Source of the DNA: Psilocybe azurescens
Taxonomy: Eukaryota; Basidiomycota; Agaricomycetes; Agaricales; Agrocybaceae
Direction: 5' to 3'
DNA length: 64,000 bases
Assembly: GCA_023853785.1 (NCBI GenBank)
Contig: JAJIRX010000581.1
Span: 80,073 to 144,072 of the forward strand
Part shown: in pieces, positions 24,133 through 37,128 of the stretch
How the letters are laid out: each line of letters begins with the position of its first letter
Position numbering within the stretch: position 1 is the first letter of the stretch
The notes under the pieces: model-generated
Told to the model about the DNA's origin: nothing
The model's input: only the letters and a program-made list of their open reading frames with translations
Databases searched by the model: none
Program-made: the position numbers and the translations under genes

Positions 24133-25204
24133 TTATAAGTAAGAAGACGAGAAAGCATAGTAAATTTCGATCTTGACGTTGAATACGGCGCTGATCCATC
24201 CAGGCGACTTTTCATTCATAGAAGAGGACTTAGCTTGGTTTGCTCATCTCGAGTAAAATTTTCATTGTAGCACTTACCATAGCTCTGGCCATCAGCACTA
24301 TTTGGTCGTCAACCGAAAGAGAATCAATGAATCCAGAACCTGTTCCCATCCCAGTGGATGGATCGGTCTGGGCCGCTGTTTGAGTTTGAGTGTCATTGTG
24401 TTTCCAAGTAACTTCGTGCCAGGCTTTAGATTTGTCGACACCACAAGAGGGAGAGTTGGTAGCGACGTGCCACCGCGTTCGCTCGTCCAGAGGGTTGGCC
24501 ACTGGCGCACCGGGTAATTCGGGTTCCCGGAAATCGTTCAGGAATTTAGGGTGGGGAGCGGCTAGGTTTGAATACCAATCGTTCGGTCGTGGGAAGAATC
24601 CTCGTACGATGGTATGGATTCCCCGTTTTGAGAATGAGAGACTCGAACCATGTTGTGTACCCCTGCGTAGCGATCTACAGAATTGCGATACGTTCAAGTT
24701 TCAGCGCGGGATTAGAATTTGAATGTAGGAAAATTTTACCTGTTGCTTTCGATTCCTTGGTCTTTCCGTAACATGATTCGTATGTTTTGATGAAAAATTT
24801 GACCATTTTCACCACAGTAGGCACACATACACCCGCACGCTCTATGGACGGTATTTTCGGTGACACGATATAGCACCATTGAGCGTTACTGTCTGGTGCC
24901 TCCAACGCGGAATACGCAGAGGTGAAGGAGTTGCGGGAGACGGCTACCCATGGCCAGTATTCAGCCATGTCGATGATGGCGTCGGCTAACTCGACTGGTA
25001 CGAAGTGGAGGAGGATACTCTGCACACGACCGATGTCGCTGGGGGTATATTTGGGACGGGGAATGTCGTCAAGGTCTCTGTCTTCCGGACAAGGTAGATC
25101 AGTGGCGACGTGAATGGAAGGCGTGATGAGGTGCTTTGTGTGGTGCTTTTTTCATGGGGAGAGGTCTTGGGAGGAAAAACGCGTAACGAATCTCTACTCG
25201 ACAT
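24133..25204 (-). CDS. conserved Agaricomycete protein of unknown function
   Basis: The core reads RPKYTPSDIGRVQSILLHFV, PVELADAIIDMAEYWPWVAV and SRNS, then a beta-rich part with TWFESLIL, GIHTIVRGFFPRPNDWYSN, RWHVATNSPSCG, KAWHEVTWKHND, GTGSGFIDSLSVDDQIVLMA and RAM. A last exon reads SPGWISAVFNVKIEIYYAF and ends at the TAA at 24133. The order (short helical VPVEL region, paired beta domain, GxGSGFxxSLxxxDxIxxxARA, PGWxxxxxxxxIEIYYA end) matches a family repeatedly found in mushroom genomes without assigned function. The frame breaks near the N-terminus (about 25,090-25,180) and at the C/G run inside the LIL-to-RGI junction near 24,625. No signal peptide or membrane span is seen. Confidence 0.6.
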
Positions 25205-25279
25205 CTTGTGCGAGAGAACTCGCAAAAGCAAAAAAGGAGGGGGTGTTGTGTGATCCATAACTCATAGAGGTGGTGCACT

Positions 25280-26116
25280 TTATAATGCACTGACGAGGTG
25301 GTTCAGATCAACGTACATCCTATGGTAGTCCCCAATCCGCAGATGAAACCTACTCCATTCTGCTTCGTCACCATGCTCCATTGGCGCGATCCGAAGTTGA
25401 ATTTCGACCCCAATCGTGGAACTTAGGGTCCAGAAGTGCTCAATTACAATGTTCAGGGGTGAGGGAAGAGCGTGAGATAGGGTAGGCACCCACATAAAAT
25501 CACTACATGGTGTTTGTGTGCACATAGGTAGGCTGTGTCATTAAGAAGTAGAGCATGGAGCATTCCCATTCGATCCATTGAGATGGCGAAGGAGAAGGAC
25601 GATTTCATCAATCCCAAAATTTCAAGGGTCTTGTTTGCAGTCCGCCAACCTAATGGTTCTTCTAATGAATAGGAGATAAACATGGTTTGAGTGATGAACG
25701 TTCATAACGAGGTTATGGTGCAAGTTAGGGGCCGACTAATCAGACCATAGTCTCTCGATTCAGAGGATCTTCAATCATTTAGCTAAGTTCAATCAGTTCA
25801 GTGGCTCACTTCTAGGGTTGTAAGTGCACTGTTGGTCCAGCGAGAAAAGGTAACCTTTCGGGGTAAGAATAAGGGGATGTGACAGCAACATAGATGGCAG
25901 GACAGCACCAATCGGTTCTGGTGGGGTCCAATTTTTTCCAAGACGCAAATTTAACCACGGTGGCCGGGACGGGGAGACCAAGGTACCGATTATCTGCCGC
26001 AAGGTCCAGGACAGTTCAGAATTGCTTGTAATCCTTTTGAACTCGCTGATAATCGAAGGATGCCCGACGAAATTCAATGCAAAGTAGTTGAAGTCTTGTT
26101 GGAGTCTAGACGTCAT
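25280..26116 (-). CDS. hypothetical protein, multi-exon
   Basis: An ATG at 26116 opens MTSRLQQDFNYFALNFVGHP, followed by SELSWTLRQIIGTLVSPSRP and LTPKGYLFSLDQQC. Downstream on the same strand, codons such as EEPLGWRTANKTLEILGLMK and MGMLHALLLNDTAYL, then a terminal part HFWTLSSTIGVEIQLRIAPM ... YHRMYVDLNHLVSAL, look like continuing exons. The intron borders were not resolved, and I recognise no domain. It lies 75 bp from the preceding gene on the same strand. Confidence 0.35.
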
Positions 26117-27046
26117 TTAGCTAAAGTGAGTTGAAGGCTTATCTAAGTGGTTATCTAATCTGATTAAGAAATATTCCTGTGGTGTACATAAAGCTTTGGT
26201 ATGTATTATGTAATTTAAATAATGAAATTATACGCAAATTTCCGCACAAAATCCGACTTCCTTCCTTCCTCCTTCCCATCCCATTATCGATGCTCCTTAA
26301 GCTTAAACCCTCAAACTCAAATAAACGTTCTCTCTAATCGGTTTCAAGCTCGAATTGGTTCTTGATGTATTTCTGCTTGCTCATTACGCTCAAACGATAA
26401 TCATTAGGAGCACTAGTATACCCATTGACTTGACCTGTTGAAGTGGCTGGCATGTCCAGAATTCCATCTGGTCTCCTTCAGGCTTCTGGATTTCTGTCAT
26501 CGGTAGTATCCACAGAGAAGCGTGTATACTGGCTTTCAATTAACTGGTATTTTAGTTATATCACTACTAACCCTGCCAATCATTCATCAACAGAGGGTAA
26601 GTAGTGACCGATGTTCGCTGTTCAGTGCGGATTTATAGTGAGCGTGTCATGAGGAAAGATCGATATGCCATTCTTATCTTAAAACCAAAGTTTCAGATCT
26701 GGTAGCTTTCAACGTACCCGATGCCTCACTCTCGGACGCGTACAGCGGCATGGCAAACTAGCATCATGAATCGCAAATTCCATATTTTATTCTGGTTTTA
26801 GATTGAAAGCCTGTCAGCCTTACACAATGCATTGTCCTAGAAACTGCGGGTAAACTGATCCTATTGTCATCGTCTAAGGCAGTACAAAAGTGCTAGTAGT
26901 GAACCCCCGACGTTTATTTTCGTAGTACATACGTCAGTAGACGTGAGTTATAGGAAAGTTCAGGGTCGCGTGCTGTATCATAGCCTTCGGCACTGTAATG
27001 AAAACGCGGCCAAACAGAATAAACTCCACAATAGACCTTTACGGCC
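26117..27046. other. intergenic region, no gene seen
   Basis: This is the divergent 5' flank of the hypothetical gene and of the eisosome-like gene. A minus-strand open frame at 26914-27138 lies mostly here, but its start overlaps exon 1 of the eisosome gene antisense; it was not accepted. Confidence 0.45.
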
Positions 27047-30000
27047 ATGTTCAAGAAAATCGCACACAATTCGACACTTTCGACACTTCCAGCACTGGGC
27101 GGGAACCAGGACTTGAGACCGTTGCAGGATCTCATCAACGCTGAGAAGGCGGTATTGATATCGTACGTGGACTGTTAAATCGCAATCGCACATATGGGTA
27201 ATTAATGTCGACTAGGCTACAGAAACTCAGTGTAGATTATTCAAAAGCCTCAGAGGCCCTACGGACATGGGGACTAAATGAGGGCGATGATCTCGGCGTG
27301 AGTCCACTTCGCCTTCATTATCTCACTCAATATCGCTCATCAGCGTTGTCATGCATTTAGGATATCCTGAGTGCATCTACTACGATCCTCAACCACTTCT
27401 CCGCTGCTCTATCCCAGTATGCAACCCATGGACATTCCATGCGAGACCAGCTCAAGGCCATCCGGACAAGAGAGGAGTCACTCGAAGACTTGAAACGGAG
27501 GAGACGCACAGTTGTTCGAAAGGCCGAAGACGCGGAGAAGAAATTGAGCAAAATGAGTCCGGAGCATAAGAATCTTGGGATGCAGACAGAGTTGCTGAAT
27601 CGTCTCAGAGACGAGATACGGACGATGGATTCAGACATCATGACGGAGGAGGCTGCACTGGGAGATTTCAAGCGCTCAGCCACCAGGGCATGGATGGGAC
27701 TCAAGTTCGGAGGCTTGTTAGAATGCTGTGAGAAAGGAACAGTGAGCGATTATATCCATGTGGTCTTGGACAACGTTGCTCATTAATCGTAGATTGCCGC
27801 AGAATTTGGTAAAATGATTATATCTGTACGTCGTGTGCCCTGTTTCCTAAAGTTCTTTATTGATGCGTATATACTTATATCAGGAAATCTCGGAAGAGGT
27901 CACTCAGCCAGGACTACCCCGCAGCCTATATTACGGGCAAAGCAAGACAGAAAATCTTGTCGCAGAAGCTAGTCGATGCATTAATGAAGTTGTCCTTTCG
28001 ACTGTTCCCTCGGTCGGATCCCGCGATCGCCGACACTACGAACAGTCATTTTCGGATGCCCCTCAGCAGCAACAAGAGCTGCCATCTCAGGCCGACTATC
28101 CTCCTAATAGCCCAACCGGTGCATGGAATGAAGCCAAACCTCAACCCCCGCTCCGATGCAGCCAACTACCTCAGATTACTTGGGTAACACGCAACGAGCA
28201 TTTGGTGGCAACGAAACACCTGTCTCACCCACCGCTGCCATGGGGCCATCCTTCGCTAATCAACCATACACGTACCTCAGCATCAACACCAGCTTTCTGG
28301 CTCCAATTTCCGGCCACCGATGCTCCCTGAAATTCAGTCTGAATACTCTGACAGACCATCTCAGAGTGCTGACGATTTTGGTATGAACACGCGCACACCT
28401 GGATTAATAGACACTTCGAATACTTCAGGCGGCAGATTCGCTACTTTCCCCGTAAAGGCACGTGGTGCAGGCTCCAGTGGCGGATACTCACTCCAGGATG
28501 GTCCTTCTCGACAAGGTCAAGACCTGTCTTTCTCTGCCTCTATTGCTGAGGCCTTGGATGGAAAAATACCCCAGAAAATGCCCAACCGTCCTTTGGCGGT
28601 AGGAACGCGACAGGTCAGCCGCCATGGTCAGGCCCTGGAGCGGCATCATATGAGTTCAGTCCACCTCCCCCTGCTTCCGCCGGCGTGCTTCCTCCACCCA
28701 GCCCATCAGCCTCATCACATCCTCCTCCGCCACCTCCCGGAGCCGCATTACCGAATCTTTCCAACTCGTGGGCGCACTCCAACCGTGATGATCCGATTCA
28801 AGCACCCAGTCATTCACGCGGTCTTTCAGCCAATGACGATGCTTTACTTGCGTACATGACTTCGGCGCAGGATGATTCACTGGTTGATGATGAGACGAAT
28901 GCGTCGACGAATGGCACTCTTGTGCCACCTAGCTATGAGGACGAACAGCAGCGCATCAGCAGGCATGTACGATTTGGAGAGATCCAAGATGTGCAGGAGG
29001 AGATGGAGAAAAAGAAATCTTTGGACAATGAGCGCCAGGTTCAGGTTCCTAATATTGGAGCCTTGCCCATTGATACGACACAAGGTTCGAATACGAATGA
29101 GGTTGACCAAAGTATGTGTATTAGACGTTTATTTTCTGGCCCCAAACTTACACTTACGATCGTACTCCAGAATCTGACACTGGAAACGGTGAAAACGTCT
29201 CGCCCAACGTCTCGCCCAGCAATAAGGCACCCATCCATCGCGTTCCAGCACCCGTATTCATGTCAGAAGAAGATGAGAAGGCCCTTGATGCTGCTGCTGC
29301 TCGAGATGTTGCTCGTGAATTGGACAGTCTCAACGCCAGCCAACCCAGTCTATCGGATATGAACCAACGATCCGAAACAGAGTCTAATGCTGAACGTGGT
29401 CGATTGCCGGTAGGTGCTCGTGGATCCAACGAACAGACGAGCGTTGAACGAGACCGTTCACCTCTGGCACCCCTAGTGCCCCGTTCGCAGGCCGTTCGGT
29501 ATCTCCTCACCCTTACGCGGAGCTCAACGCAAATGCGCCTGCGCCTACACCTTACGGAGCGCAACACTCTCCAGCACAATCATACGCGCAATCATACCAA
29601 GACCAAAGTCCTTATGGGTCACCGTCGCCAAATGCTTCGCCGGCGCAAGCGTACGCGCAACCATACCAAGCATCATCGGCCTATACCCAACCGACGTCTG
29701 CAGATAACAATGTGCACACAAACTCCTCCCTTCCCCCCAGATTCCAGGCCCTCAATCGCTCGTCTGACAATCAAGTGCCACCTCGATTCCAATCGGCACC
29801 AGGTTCGCCTGGGACGACGAACCAGCTCCCGCCTCGATTTCAGACCGGTGGTGCCCCCAGATTCCGCCGTCGGCGATAAACTTGCCGGAACAGCAGCAGC
29901 TGGACCTCACACGGAAGGGCGTGGGCTCGGAGGGATCGACGCCTTATCGCACTCCCCCCGAGTACCCCCGCACGCTTGGGGTTAGCACGATGTCATTTAC

Positions 30001-30492
30001 GAGGTCGACGAGCTCGCTCAATGCTGCTGCAGCAGCTTCTTCTTCGCCCTCTGCGACGGGCCCCGTGTCTGCGCCGCGGACGATCTCGGCTGCGGCGTTC
30101 AAGAGCGCCGAGGAATGCGAGCACGGATACTGGGGAATATGTGAAGAAGAGTCTGCCGAGCTCGCCGTATCCATTGAGGGGATCAGGGAGAGCGTGGCCC
30201 TCCCCCTCCTGGCGTCCTCGCCAGTGCCGCCGCCGCCGCCGCTTCTGCAACCCCAGCAGCAGCAGCCATCCCACCACCGGTTGACAACACCCATGCGGAA
30301 GCTGAGGATGATTACGATTACATCAGTGCATATGTTAACAGCAGTAATCCCAGCAGTCCCACTCGAGGGGAATTCTCAAATACTGCACCCGGCCAGGGCG
30401 CCTCGCTTCCCGCTGGACCTGGTGGAAAAGTCGGCGGATATGGAGAGGGTCGATTTGCCACCGATCTGGAACGCGGTTCCTCTTTGCGGTAA
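27047..30492 (+). CDS. eisosome component PIL1/LSP1-family BAR protein with long disordered tail
   Basis: PIL1/LSP1 proteins form membrane-bending half-cylinders under the fungal plasma membrane. Exon 1 (27047-27162) reads MFKKIAHNSTLSTLPALGGN, QDLRPLQDLINAEKAVLIS. Exon 2 (from 27216) gives LQKLSVDYSKASEALRTWGL, NEGDDLG. Later exons give DILSASTTILNHFSAALSQY, ATH, IRTREESLEDLKRRRR, AEKKLSKMSPEHKNLGMQTE, LLNRLRDEIRTMDSDIMTEE, AALGDFKRS, WMGLKFGGLLECCEKGT, EISEEVTQPGLPRSLYYGQS and KTENLVAEASRCINE. This is the diagnostic PIL1 core. It is followed by about 700 codons rich in Pro, Ser, Gln and Asn, with RHVRFGEIQDVQEE, PPRFQ repeats, KKSLPSSPYPLRG and an end DLERGSSLR before the TAA at 30490-30492. 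The tail needs several one-base corrections (around 28,140-28,350, 28,640, 29,480, 29,880 and 30,100-30,300); the BAR core is clean. The tail is much longer than in yeast Pil1 (about 340 aa) and is probably a phospho-regulated or scaffold region. Confidence 0.85.
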
Positions 30493-33400
30493 CGATAACG
30501 CTGTATAGGGCTGTACCACCAGTATGTCTTTTTTTCTTCGCATTTTGCATTGTATCTACACATGTGTTTTTCTTTTCTTTTCTGCTTTGGTATGTATGTT
30601 CGTTTCTTCAAGTGGTAATTGAAAATGATGTTGACAAATCCTTTTTTCTGTTCCTTTCGATCACAAGCAGCTGCTGAATCAGAATATGGAATCTTAATAA
30701 CTGTGTTTTCTTTTTTTTGTTCCGCTTGTTAGATTGTTGTAAAACTCATGTAAATCAATTGTGCAAGTCGACGATGTCGCATCCGTTCATTCTGTATCTG
30801 TTTGATTCTATTTATTCTATTATATACATATGTAGATGCTTACTTGTTACCATACCGTCGTTGGTTAAGTCCGGGTTTCTTCAGAGATGGGACCTGTCAG
30901 ACTCTGTCTTCAAATTCTGGCTTGGAGTCTTGGACGTTGGAGGACGCCTTATGCCCGTGGCGTGTCTCGTCCCTCGTTTCGTGGTTCCAGCCAGGTTCAT
31001 GTTGCCAACACCATGGGTAGCATGAGGGCTAGCGTTGATCTCTATCGTATCATTGACACTGGATACCTGAGCACAAGGACCTCAATCTATCTCAATGCGC
31101 AGCTTGATTCACACTGCCGCTCATTTGCGCTCATTTGATTTATTCGCGCGCGCGGGTGATAGCGGATGATGAAGGCAATGCTGCCCAGCTGGATACAATC
31201 TGTGTCCCGCTCCCATCCGGACTTTGATTTCCTGACGCAACCTGAGGCAGGCTGAGCCGTAAGGCCTATATAGTCGTCTGACTTCTGTGACAGACGATTT
31301 CTGATGCATGGCATGCGAGTAGCAACCTATAAGTACTTGTCAAGGCTCATGCCCTGATTGCAATCTTATTCTCCGCTGTGATACGCTCGGCGTCTATACA
31401 GCTGACCGATAGTGGAAGAGATTACAGGCTCTTGCGCAACTTCGTCACTAGCAACTCCCATTTGGTAAGTTCCGTAGCATGCGGGGTCCGATCGCAATCA
31501 ATTTTGAGCCTCGTGTGACCTCTTTTAGTATTTCCCCGGACCCAAGCCATAACCTGCAGTATACGGTATGTATGGCTCTATGAGGCGAACATCGCACAAG
31601 CGCCCGGTGATGGAAGTGCTATAATTAAGTCGGACGGGAGTGCAGTATTAAGGGCTCGATCTGGAGGCGCTCGCGGAGTTTGGAGCTTCTTGTGGTCCAT
31701 TGAGGGTCGAGGAGCAAGATAAAAGATAATGACTTGATAAAAGGCTGCAGAAATCTCCGTATCGCAGGTGATTTAAGCATTTATGATAAGAATCGCGTAG
31801 CTGATGGTAGACTGCGGCGTTCTGAGAACCAAGGATAGGATCGGGGTATCAGTATCAAATGTTCTCCAGTCACCCTGTCAGTTATATGAGCACATAGAAG
31901 CCGGCTAGAGCATGTCAGAAGATACTAACCTACAGTAAGTAGGTGTCAGAGCTTGTCAGAGCTGAGAGCTGAGTCCAGACCCTATGTTCAAGCAAAGTGG
32001 TACAGTCAGGAAGAGCCGATACCATATTTTCCAGAGCGATACTGACCAGTACCGACCTCGTGCGATTCATCCTTTGAAAACTCTCGGCGGTGGTCTTTAT
32101 CAGCCCTTTATCAGATTGTATTGTTGATGTAGACGCATGTTCTGTTCAGTGAGATGTTCAGATACCACAATCACTTGCTGAAGTCTGATCGGCTATGACA
32201 CTCTCGATCTGGGTTCTCCCAGGTTCCCCCTTGCTACCCATGGTCCATTGCAACTACATGTACCCGTTTTTGAGGAAACGCAGACAAATTCTAGGTGTCG
32301 TCTAAATATCTATCAATCCTAAGCACATTTCATTGCGGTGTGGAATAGTAGGTGGAGGGGGCATAGCATCGTTCTGAGGCGCCCAGGTACAGTGAAACCT
32401 CTTACCTCGAAGTGTGCGGCAAATAAGGCCGCGCGAGTCAGAGTAAAACCTATTTATCAGTATAAGAAATCGACGAGAGCGGAGGGTTTCAATTTTGACG
32501 AGCCCCGACCCATTCTCGAACGGCGTAGGCCTTGTGACGGGCGCTTGGCTGTATTCAGAACTTGTGAGGTTCAGTCTGGTGGCTCTGGTCTTCAATTCAC
32601 AGTGATTCGGGTGGTAGTGAGACGATTCTCGCGACTCGTCAACCTTGACCTTGCCAGAAAATACACTTCAAACTCAACCTGTCGGTGTATTTGCAGATTA
32701 AATGATTGCTGTTATTACTCTGAGAGTGCCTAGTAGGATAAGAAATTTATCTAGCGTTTCATCAACACATGATTTCCTGAAACATACATAAAACCACTAT
32801 GTCCCATTGGTTTCTCTTCTTCAAGTGAGATTAACGAGACCATTCAAGGTGTTTACTAACTTGGCGGTGAGTCGCTTCATAGTAACGCGTGGTTGCAAGA
32901 TCGCCAAGTTAGCCAAGTGTGGCTTTATTTGGACTTATCGGTTTTGCAAGCACAAACGGACGAAAACCACCGACAACCTCCGACAACGTTTCGACAATCA
33001 AATTCGCTTCATTACAGCGGCTCCTCACTATTCTGCTCCCGATTTCGAGTATCCAGTACTGCTCGCTCTTCTACGATACAAGAAACTTGTAACGAAGGAA
33101 TAAACCACCTTTTGGAAGGGGTGCTAGTCGGTTCATTGAAATGCCTGAATACATTGGAGGCTAGAGGAGAATCTATGCCACAAGAGCTACGAAAACCCAC
33201 ATTGCCTGGAATATTCAATGACGGAAGGGTTCAAATCGACCATGCGGCCCAAGGTACACCCACCGGATCGACCTCGACTTTCATTGACCAGGTGATACGG
33301 CTCCAACAGCTGTTGAGTGCCCTGTGATTATACATGCAATGGCAATGCTCAGCATTGGAGCGAGTAGCAATCGAGGCCGTGACATGGCCTGCGCCCAAGT

Positions 33401-33759
33401 ATATGACTCGCTTTTTATGTCTTTCAGAGAAGAAATAATATTCATCCTTATTCAGACGGAACACCAGCAGAGATCCTGCAGACGGTTGCGTGCCTCACTT
33501 CCGGTCAACAGATCTCCATTTACAACTCTTAAAAGATTTCTAGATCTATAACGATCTTTGCAACCCCAAGATGCCCAGGTTTATCCTAGGTGCTAGATGC
33601 TTGGCCTTCAACATATTTCCTTATCGCTTCACATGGAGCAACTATGAACACCTTGGTGAATTTATTTCGCTAATATGGGTTTAACCGATTGAATAAATAT
33701 CTGCATCCACCAATTTTGCAGAGCACTCGTAACTCCAACCCCTTCCTGAATCCTCGGTG
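30493..33759. other. 3.3-kb intergenic stretch, no supported gene
   Basis: One moderately open plus-strand frame (about 32,893-33,327) has no ATG near its start, no recognised motif and no convincing splice partners. It may be a gene relic. Nothing else was found. Confidence 0.4.
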
Positions 33760-36366
33760 ATGTCAGACCTGAAGAACGAGAAAGACGTGGATTCGTCCAG
33801 CGTAGCGTCTGGTACTGGAACGAAGTATGAGTTTTATGATCCTTCGAAGGAGAGCATCTGGACACGCCTCGGGGTCAACCTCGAGAGTTTCAAGCGCGCT
33901 CCAGGAACTACGGGGTAAGTGCACCGTTTCCCGTCGCATTCCATGACCTTAACGAGTTTTCTCTGTATTCTAGTGGGCAGGTCATCTCTGGCGGTAATAA
34001 TGTAGGCGATATCGAGCACGTCATGGCGGACTCGCCGATGTTGCAGCAGAAGATGAAGCCTAGACATCTTCAGATGATTGCTGTTGGTAAGCCAGCCCAA
34101 ACCGTCCCTTTCTTGTTTCCGTCTCTGAAGCAAGTCCGATGAAGGTGGCAGTATCGGTACCGGTCTCTTTGTTGGTTCTGGAAGTGCTCTACGCAACGGT
34201 GGACCGGCTGGAATTCTTATTGCTTGGATGATCATTGGTGTCATGTTGATCAACGTTACTCAGGTAAGTCTTTCTTTCAACGGCTTATGATATGCCCATG
34301 AAACAATCTGGTTTTAGGCTCTCGGCGAAATGTCCATTCTCTACCCAGTCTCGGGAGGCTTCTACACATTGGCTGTTCGATTTTTGGATCCTTCATTTGC
34401 TTTCGCCATGGGATGGAATTATGTTTTCCAATGGGCTGTGGTACTACCGCTAGAAATTACGGTAGCTGGTACAACGGTTCAATATTGGGGTAAAGACATA
34501 ATGCCTCTCGCTGGCTGGATAACGATATTCTATCTTGCAATCAGTAAGCCTTTGCCATTAACCTTCCACCTGCTTTTTTTTTAACAAAAAAAAACTCGCT
34601 TTAGTCATCGCCTGTATATTTGGCACTCTTGGTTATGCCGAAGAAGAGTTCTGGTCGTCTTGTCTGAAGCTCCTCGTAGTCGTAGTATTCATCTTCATTG
34701 GAATGTAAGTTTTTACGCTCCTCTGCGTATCTGAGACATGTTTAACATGCATGGCAGTGTCTGCATTGCCGGCGGAGGACCCAAAGATGGTGAATATTCC
34801 TCATATGTTGGCGGACGTAATTGGTCCGATCCTGGAGCATTTGCCAACGGCTTCAAGGGCGTCTGCGCTGTGTTTGTTACCGCCGCCTTTTCTTTCGGTA
34901 AGTCATTTTCATTCTAAACTACTTTTCAGTGTATATTGATATGGGTCATTGTTTTTTTTTTTCAGCTGGAACTGAGCTTGTCGGTCTCGCTGCTAGCGAA
35001 ACTCCCAATCCCCGTGCCACTATGCCCGCTGCCGTCAAGGGTACATTCTGGCGTATCGTATGTTTTTGCTGTACCATCTCTTCGACTCTGTCGCTAATGA
35101 GACATTGTAGACTATTATCTACATCACTTCCCTCACCATCATCGGCCTTCTCCTCCGTTACGATGAAGTCCGCCTCCTAGGCGGTGGAAGTGGTGCCGAC
35201 GCTTCTCCTTTCGTTATTGCCCTTGACAAGGCCAAGATCAAAGGATTGGATCGTAAGTACTTAATAATGTAACATACTTCCTCGGGTCACTGAACTAACC
35301 CCCTTCTCATGTAGACTTGGTCAATGTCACGATCTGCATCTCTGTCCTTTCCATTGGTCTCTCTTGCGTGTATGCAGGATCACGCACTCTCACTGCTCTT
35401 GCTGAAACCGGTTACGCACCCAAAGCCTTCACCTATGGTATGTCTATATCTGCCAGTATCTTGTGCATTTTCTAACGAGTCTTTTGTCAAGTTGACAAGT
35501 CCAGTCGCCCACTTTGGTCCGTTCTTGCAATCCTCGCTTTCGGCCCCATCGCGTACGCCAATTGCGCCTCGGACGGCGCTGGTGATGTTGTCTTCTCCTG
35601 GCTTCTTGCGTTGTCAGGTCTTTCAACCCTCTTCACTTGGATGTCCATTTGCATGTGCCAGTTAGTATCATATTCATCTTGGCTTTACTTGCGATCTGTT
35701 CTGACCTCCGTCAATATACACATCTAGTATTCGCTTCCGTAAGGCATGGGTTGTGCAAGGACATTCCGTTGAAGAACTTCCATACCGCGCTCTTGGCGGT
35801 GTCTATGGATCCTGGCTCGGTGTCATCCTTATCATTGTGGTCCTCATCGCGCAATTCTACATAGTCAGCTCTTTTTTCTTGCCTTTTCCGGCTCTATTTA
35901 CTAAATTGTTCTGACTAGGCGTTGTGGCCCATTGGTGGAATGTCTGAGAATCCTCAGGAGGTTGCTGAGGGCTTCTTCCGTTCGTCACATCCTTTGCTAA
36001 GATTTTGGGAAAATTTTTAAACGTACCAATTTACAGAGGCGTACCTTGCGTTCCCTATCATGATTGCGTTCTATGTCGTTGGATATGCCTGGAAGAGGAC
36101 GCTTCCTCAACGCTCCTACCAGATCGATCTTGACGTAAGTTTGATCTATGTTTTCTTTCTCGATCATCGTTACTAATTATCTGGTTTATAGACTGGTCGC
36201 AAGAGTTGGTTGACCGTCGACGAAATGCGCGAAGTAAGTGTTCAATATCTGTCGTTTCCTTGGAGTTCCAGATGTTCATGCTCTCTCATTTTCTTTCTAG
36301 TACCGCGCCGAGCGTGCTCGCGCTCCTCTTCATGTCCGCATATACCGCATACTTTTCTCGAATTGA
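33760..36366 (+). CDS. amino-acid permease (APC superfamily, yeast AAT family)
   Basis: This is a plasma-membrane proton-coupled amino-acid importer with 12 predicted spans. MSDLKNEKDVDSSSVASGTG opens a hydrophilic N-tail. The family signature follows: MKPRHLQMIAVGGSIGTGLF, VGSGSALRNGGPAGILIAW, ALGEMSILYPVSGGFYTLAV, RFLDPSFAFAMGWNYVFQWA, VVLPLEIT, GGGPKDGEY, FVTAAFSFAGTELVGLAASE, TPNPRATMPAAVKGTFWRI, YAGSRTLTALAETGYAPKAF, SWLLALSGLSTLFTWMSIC, RFRKAWVVQGHSVEELPY. The C-tail is DEMREYRAERARAPLHVRIY before the TGA. About a dozen short introns are all phase-consistent, so this gene is a good internal control for sequence accuracy. Substrate range cannot be told from sequence; general amino-acid permease is likely. 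Confidence 0.93.
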
Positions 36367-36672
36367 AAACATTGCTTTTACCCCCACGCACACCACGCAC
36401 ACGCACGCACATACACACTTATTCGGAGATTTTTTAGTCTCATTGTAATTTATACCTTCGCGTAATTGGTTTCTCTACACACATTTGCATTGATAGAGAT
36501 TTGCCTATATATAATAACCCCTCATTTCTACATACCATCTGAATTGAAATGTTTTTGGAATCCAGTTGAGGGCGGCGTTGAGTCGTTCTTTGTCTGATGA
36601 CTTTCGGTCGGAGTGACGATTATCTATGTTTAGGATTCGTGTCTGTCTGGTTAGGCTTGTTGAATGGCAATA
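36367..36672. other. 3' flank of the permease gene
   Basis: It contains a CA-rich stretch (about 36,385-36,420) in the likely 3' UTR. Confidence 0.45.
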
Positions 36673-37128
36673 GGGTGTTTCACGGTGGGAATTTTCAGTC
36701 GCTTTTGAGCCGCTTTTGATAAATTTTAAAAGCGGGGCCCACTTGCAAAAGCTGCTTTCACCCTGCTTTCACCTCGCTTTTCCCTTGCTTTTACTCGCTT
36801 TTCAAACATCATGTATTAGATAATTATATCCAATATATCATTATCTTGCGTTATCTCTCAACAACCTTGGCTTTATCCCTCCTTCCAACATGGTTAAAAA
36901 ATCAGTGAGAAAAGAAAACCTTCAATCCCAAAAAGCTAAAATCAAACCTCTCAGATGTGAGGAGTTGAACATAATTGCTAGGATATTAGTAGGTACATGC
37001 CATACATTCCGAATAAATTCTTGGGAGTTTCACGTTGGTCTTGATTTTGAGCAGCTTTTCACTCTTATTTTGAGAAAAGCGAGATGAAAATCACCATTAA
37101 AAGTGGCTCTAATGGTAAATGGTCACCC
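36673..37128. mobile_element. 456-bp non-autonomous DNA transposon-like element
   Basis: The ends are imperfect inverted repeats: GGGTGTTTCAC...ATTTTCAGTCGCTTTT on the left, and on the right the complement of GGGTGACCATTTAC...ATTTTCATCTCGCTTTT, with a 25-nt extra segment. Just inside the left end GCTTTT-type hexamers recur at least seven times, and AAAAGC appears inverted near the right end, like transposase-binding subterminal repeats. A short open frame at 36890-37087 starts MVKKSVRKENLQSQKAKIKP, basic like the N-terminus of a transposase, and may be the remnant of a deleted one. No clear target-site duplication is visible. Confidence 0.5.

Noticed and set aside
26914..27138. Minus-strand frame of 74 codons
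   Set aside because: It overlaps exon 1 of the eisosome-like gene in antisense and has no family features.
32893..33327. Plus-strand open frame of 144 codons
   Set aside because: No ATG at its start, no known domain and no convincing flanking exons; possibly a relic.
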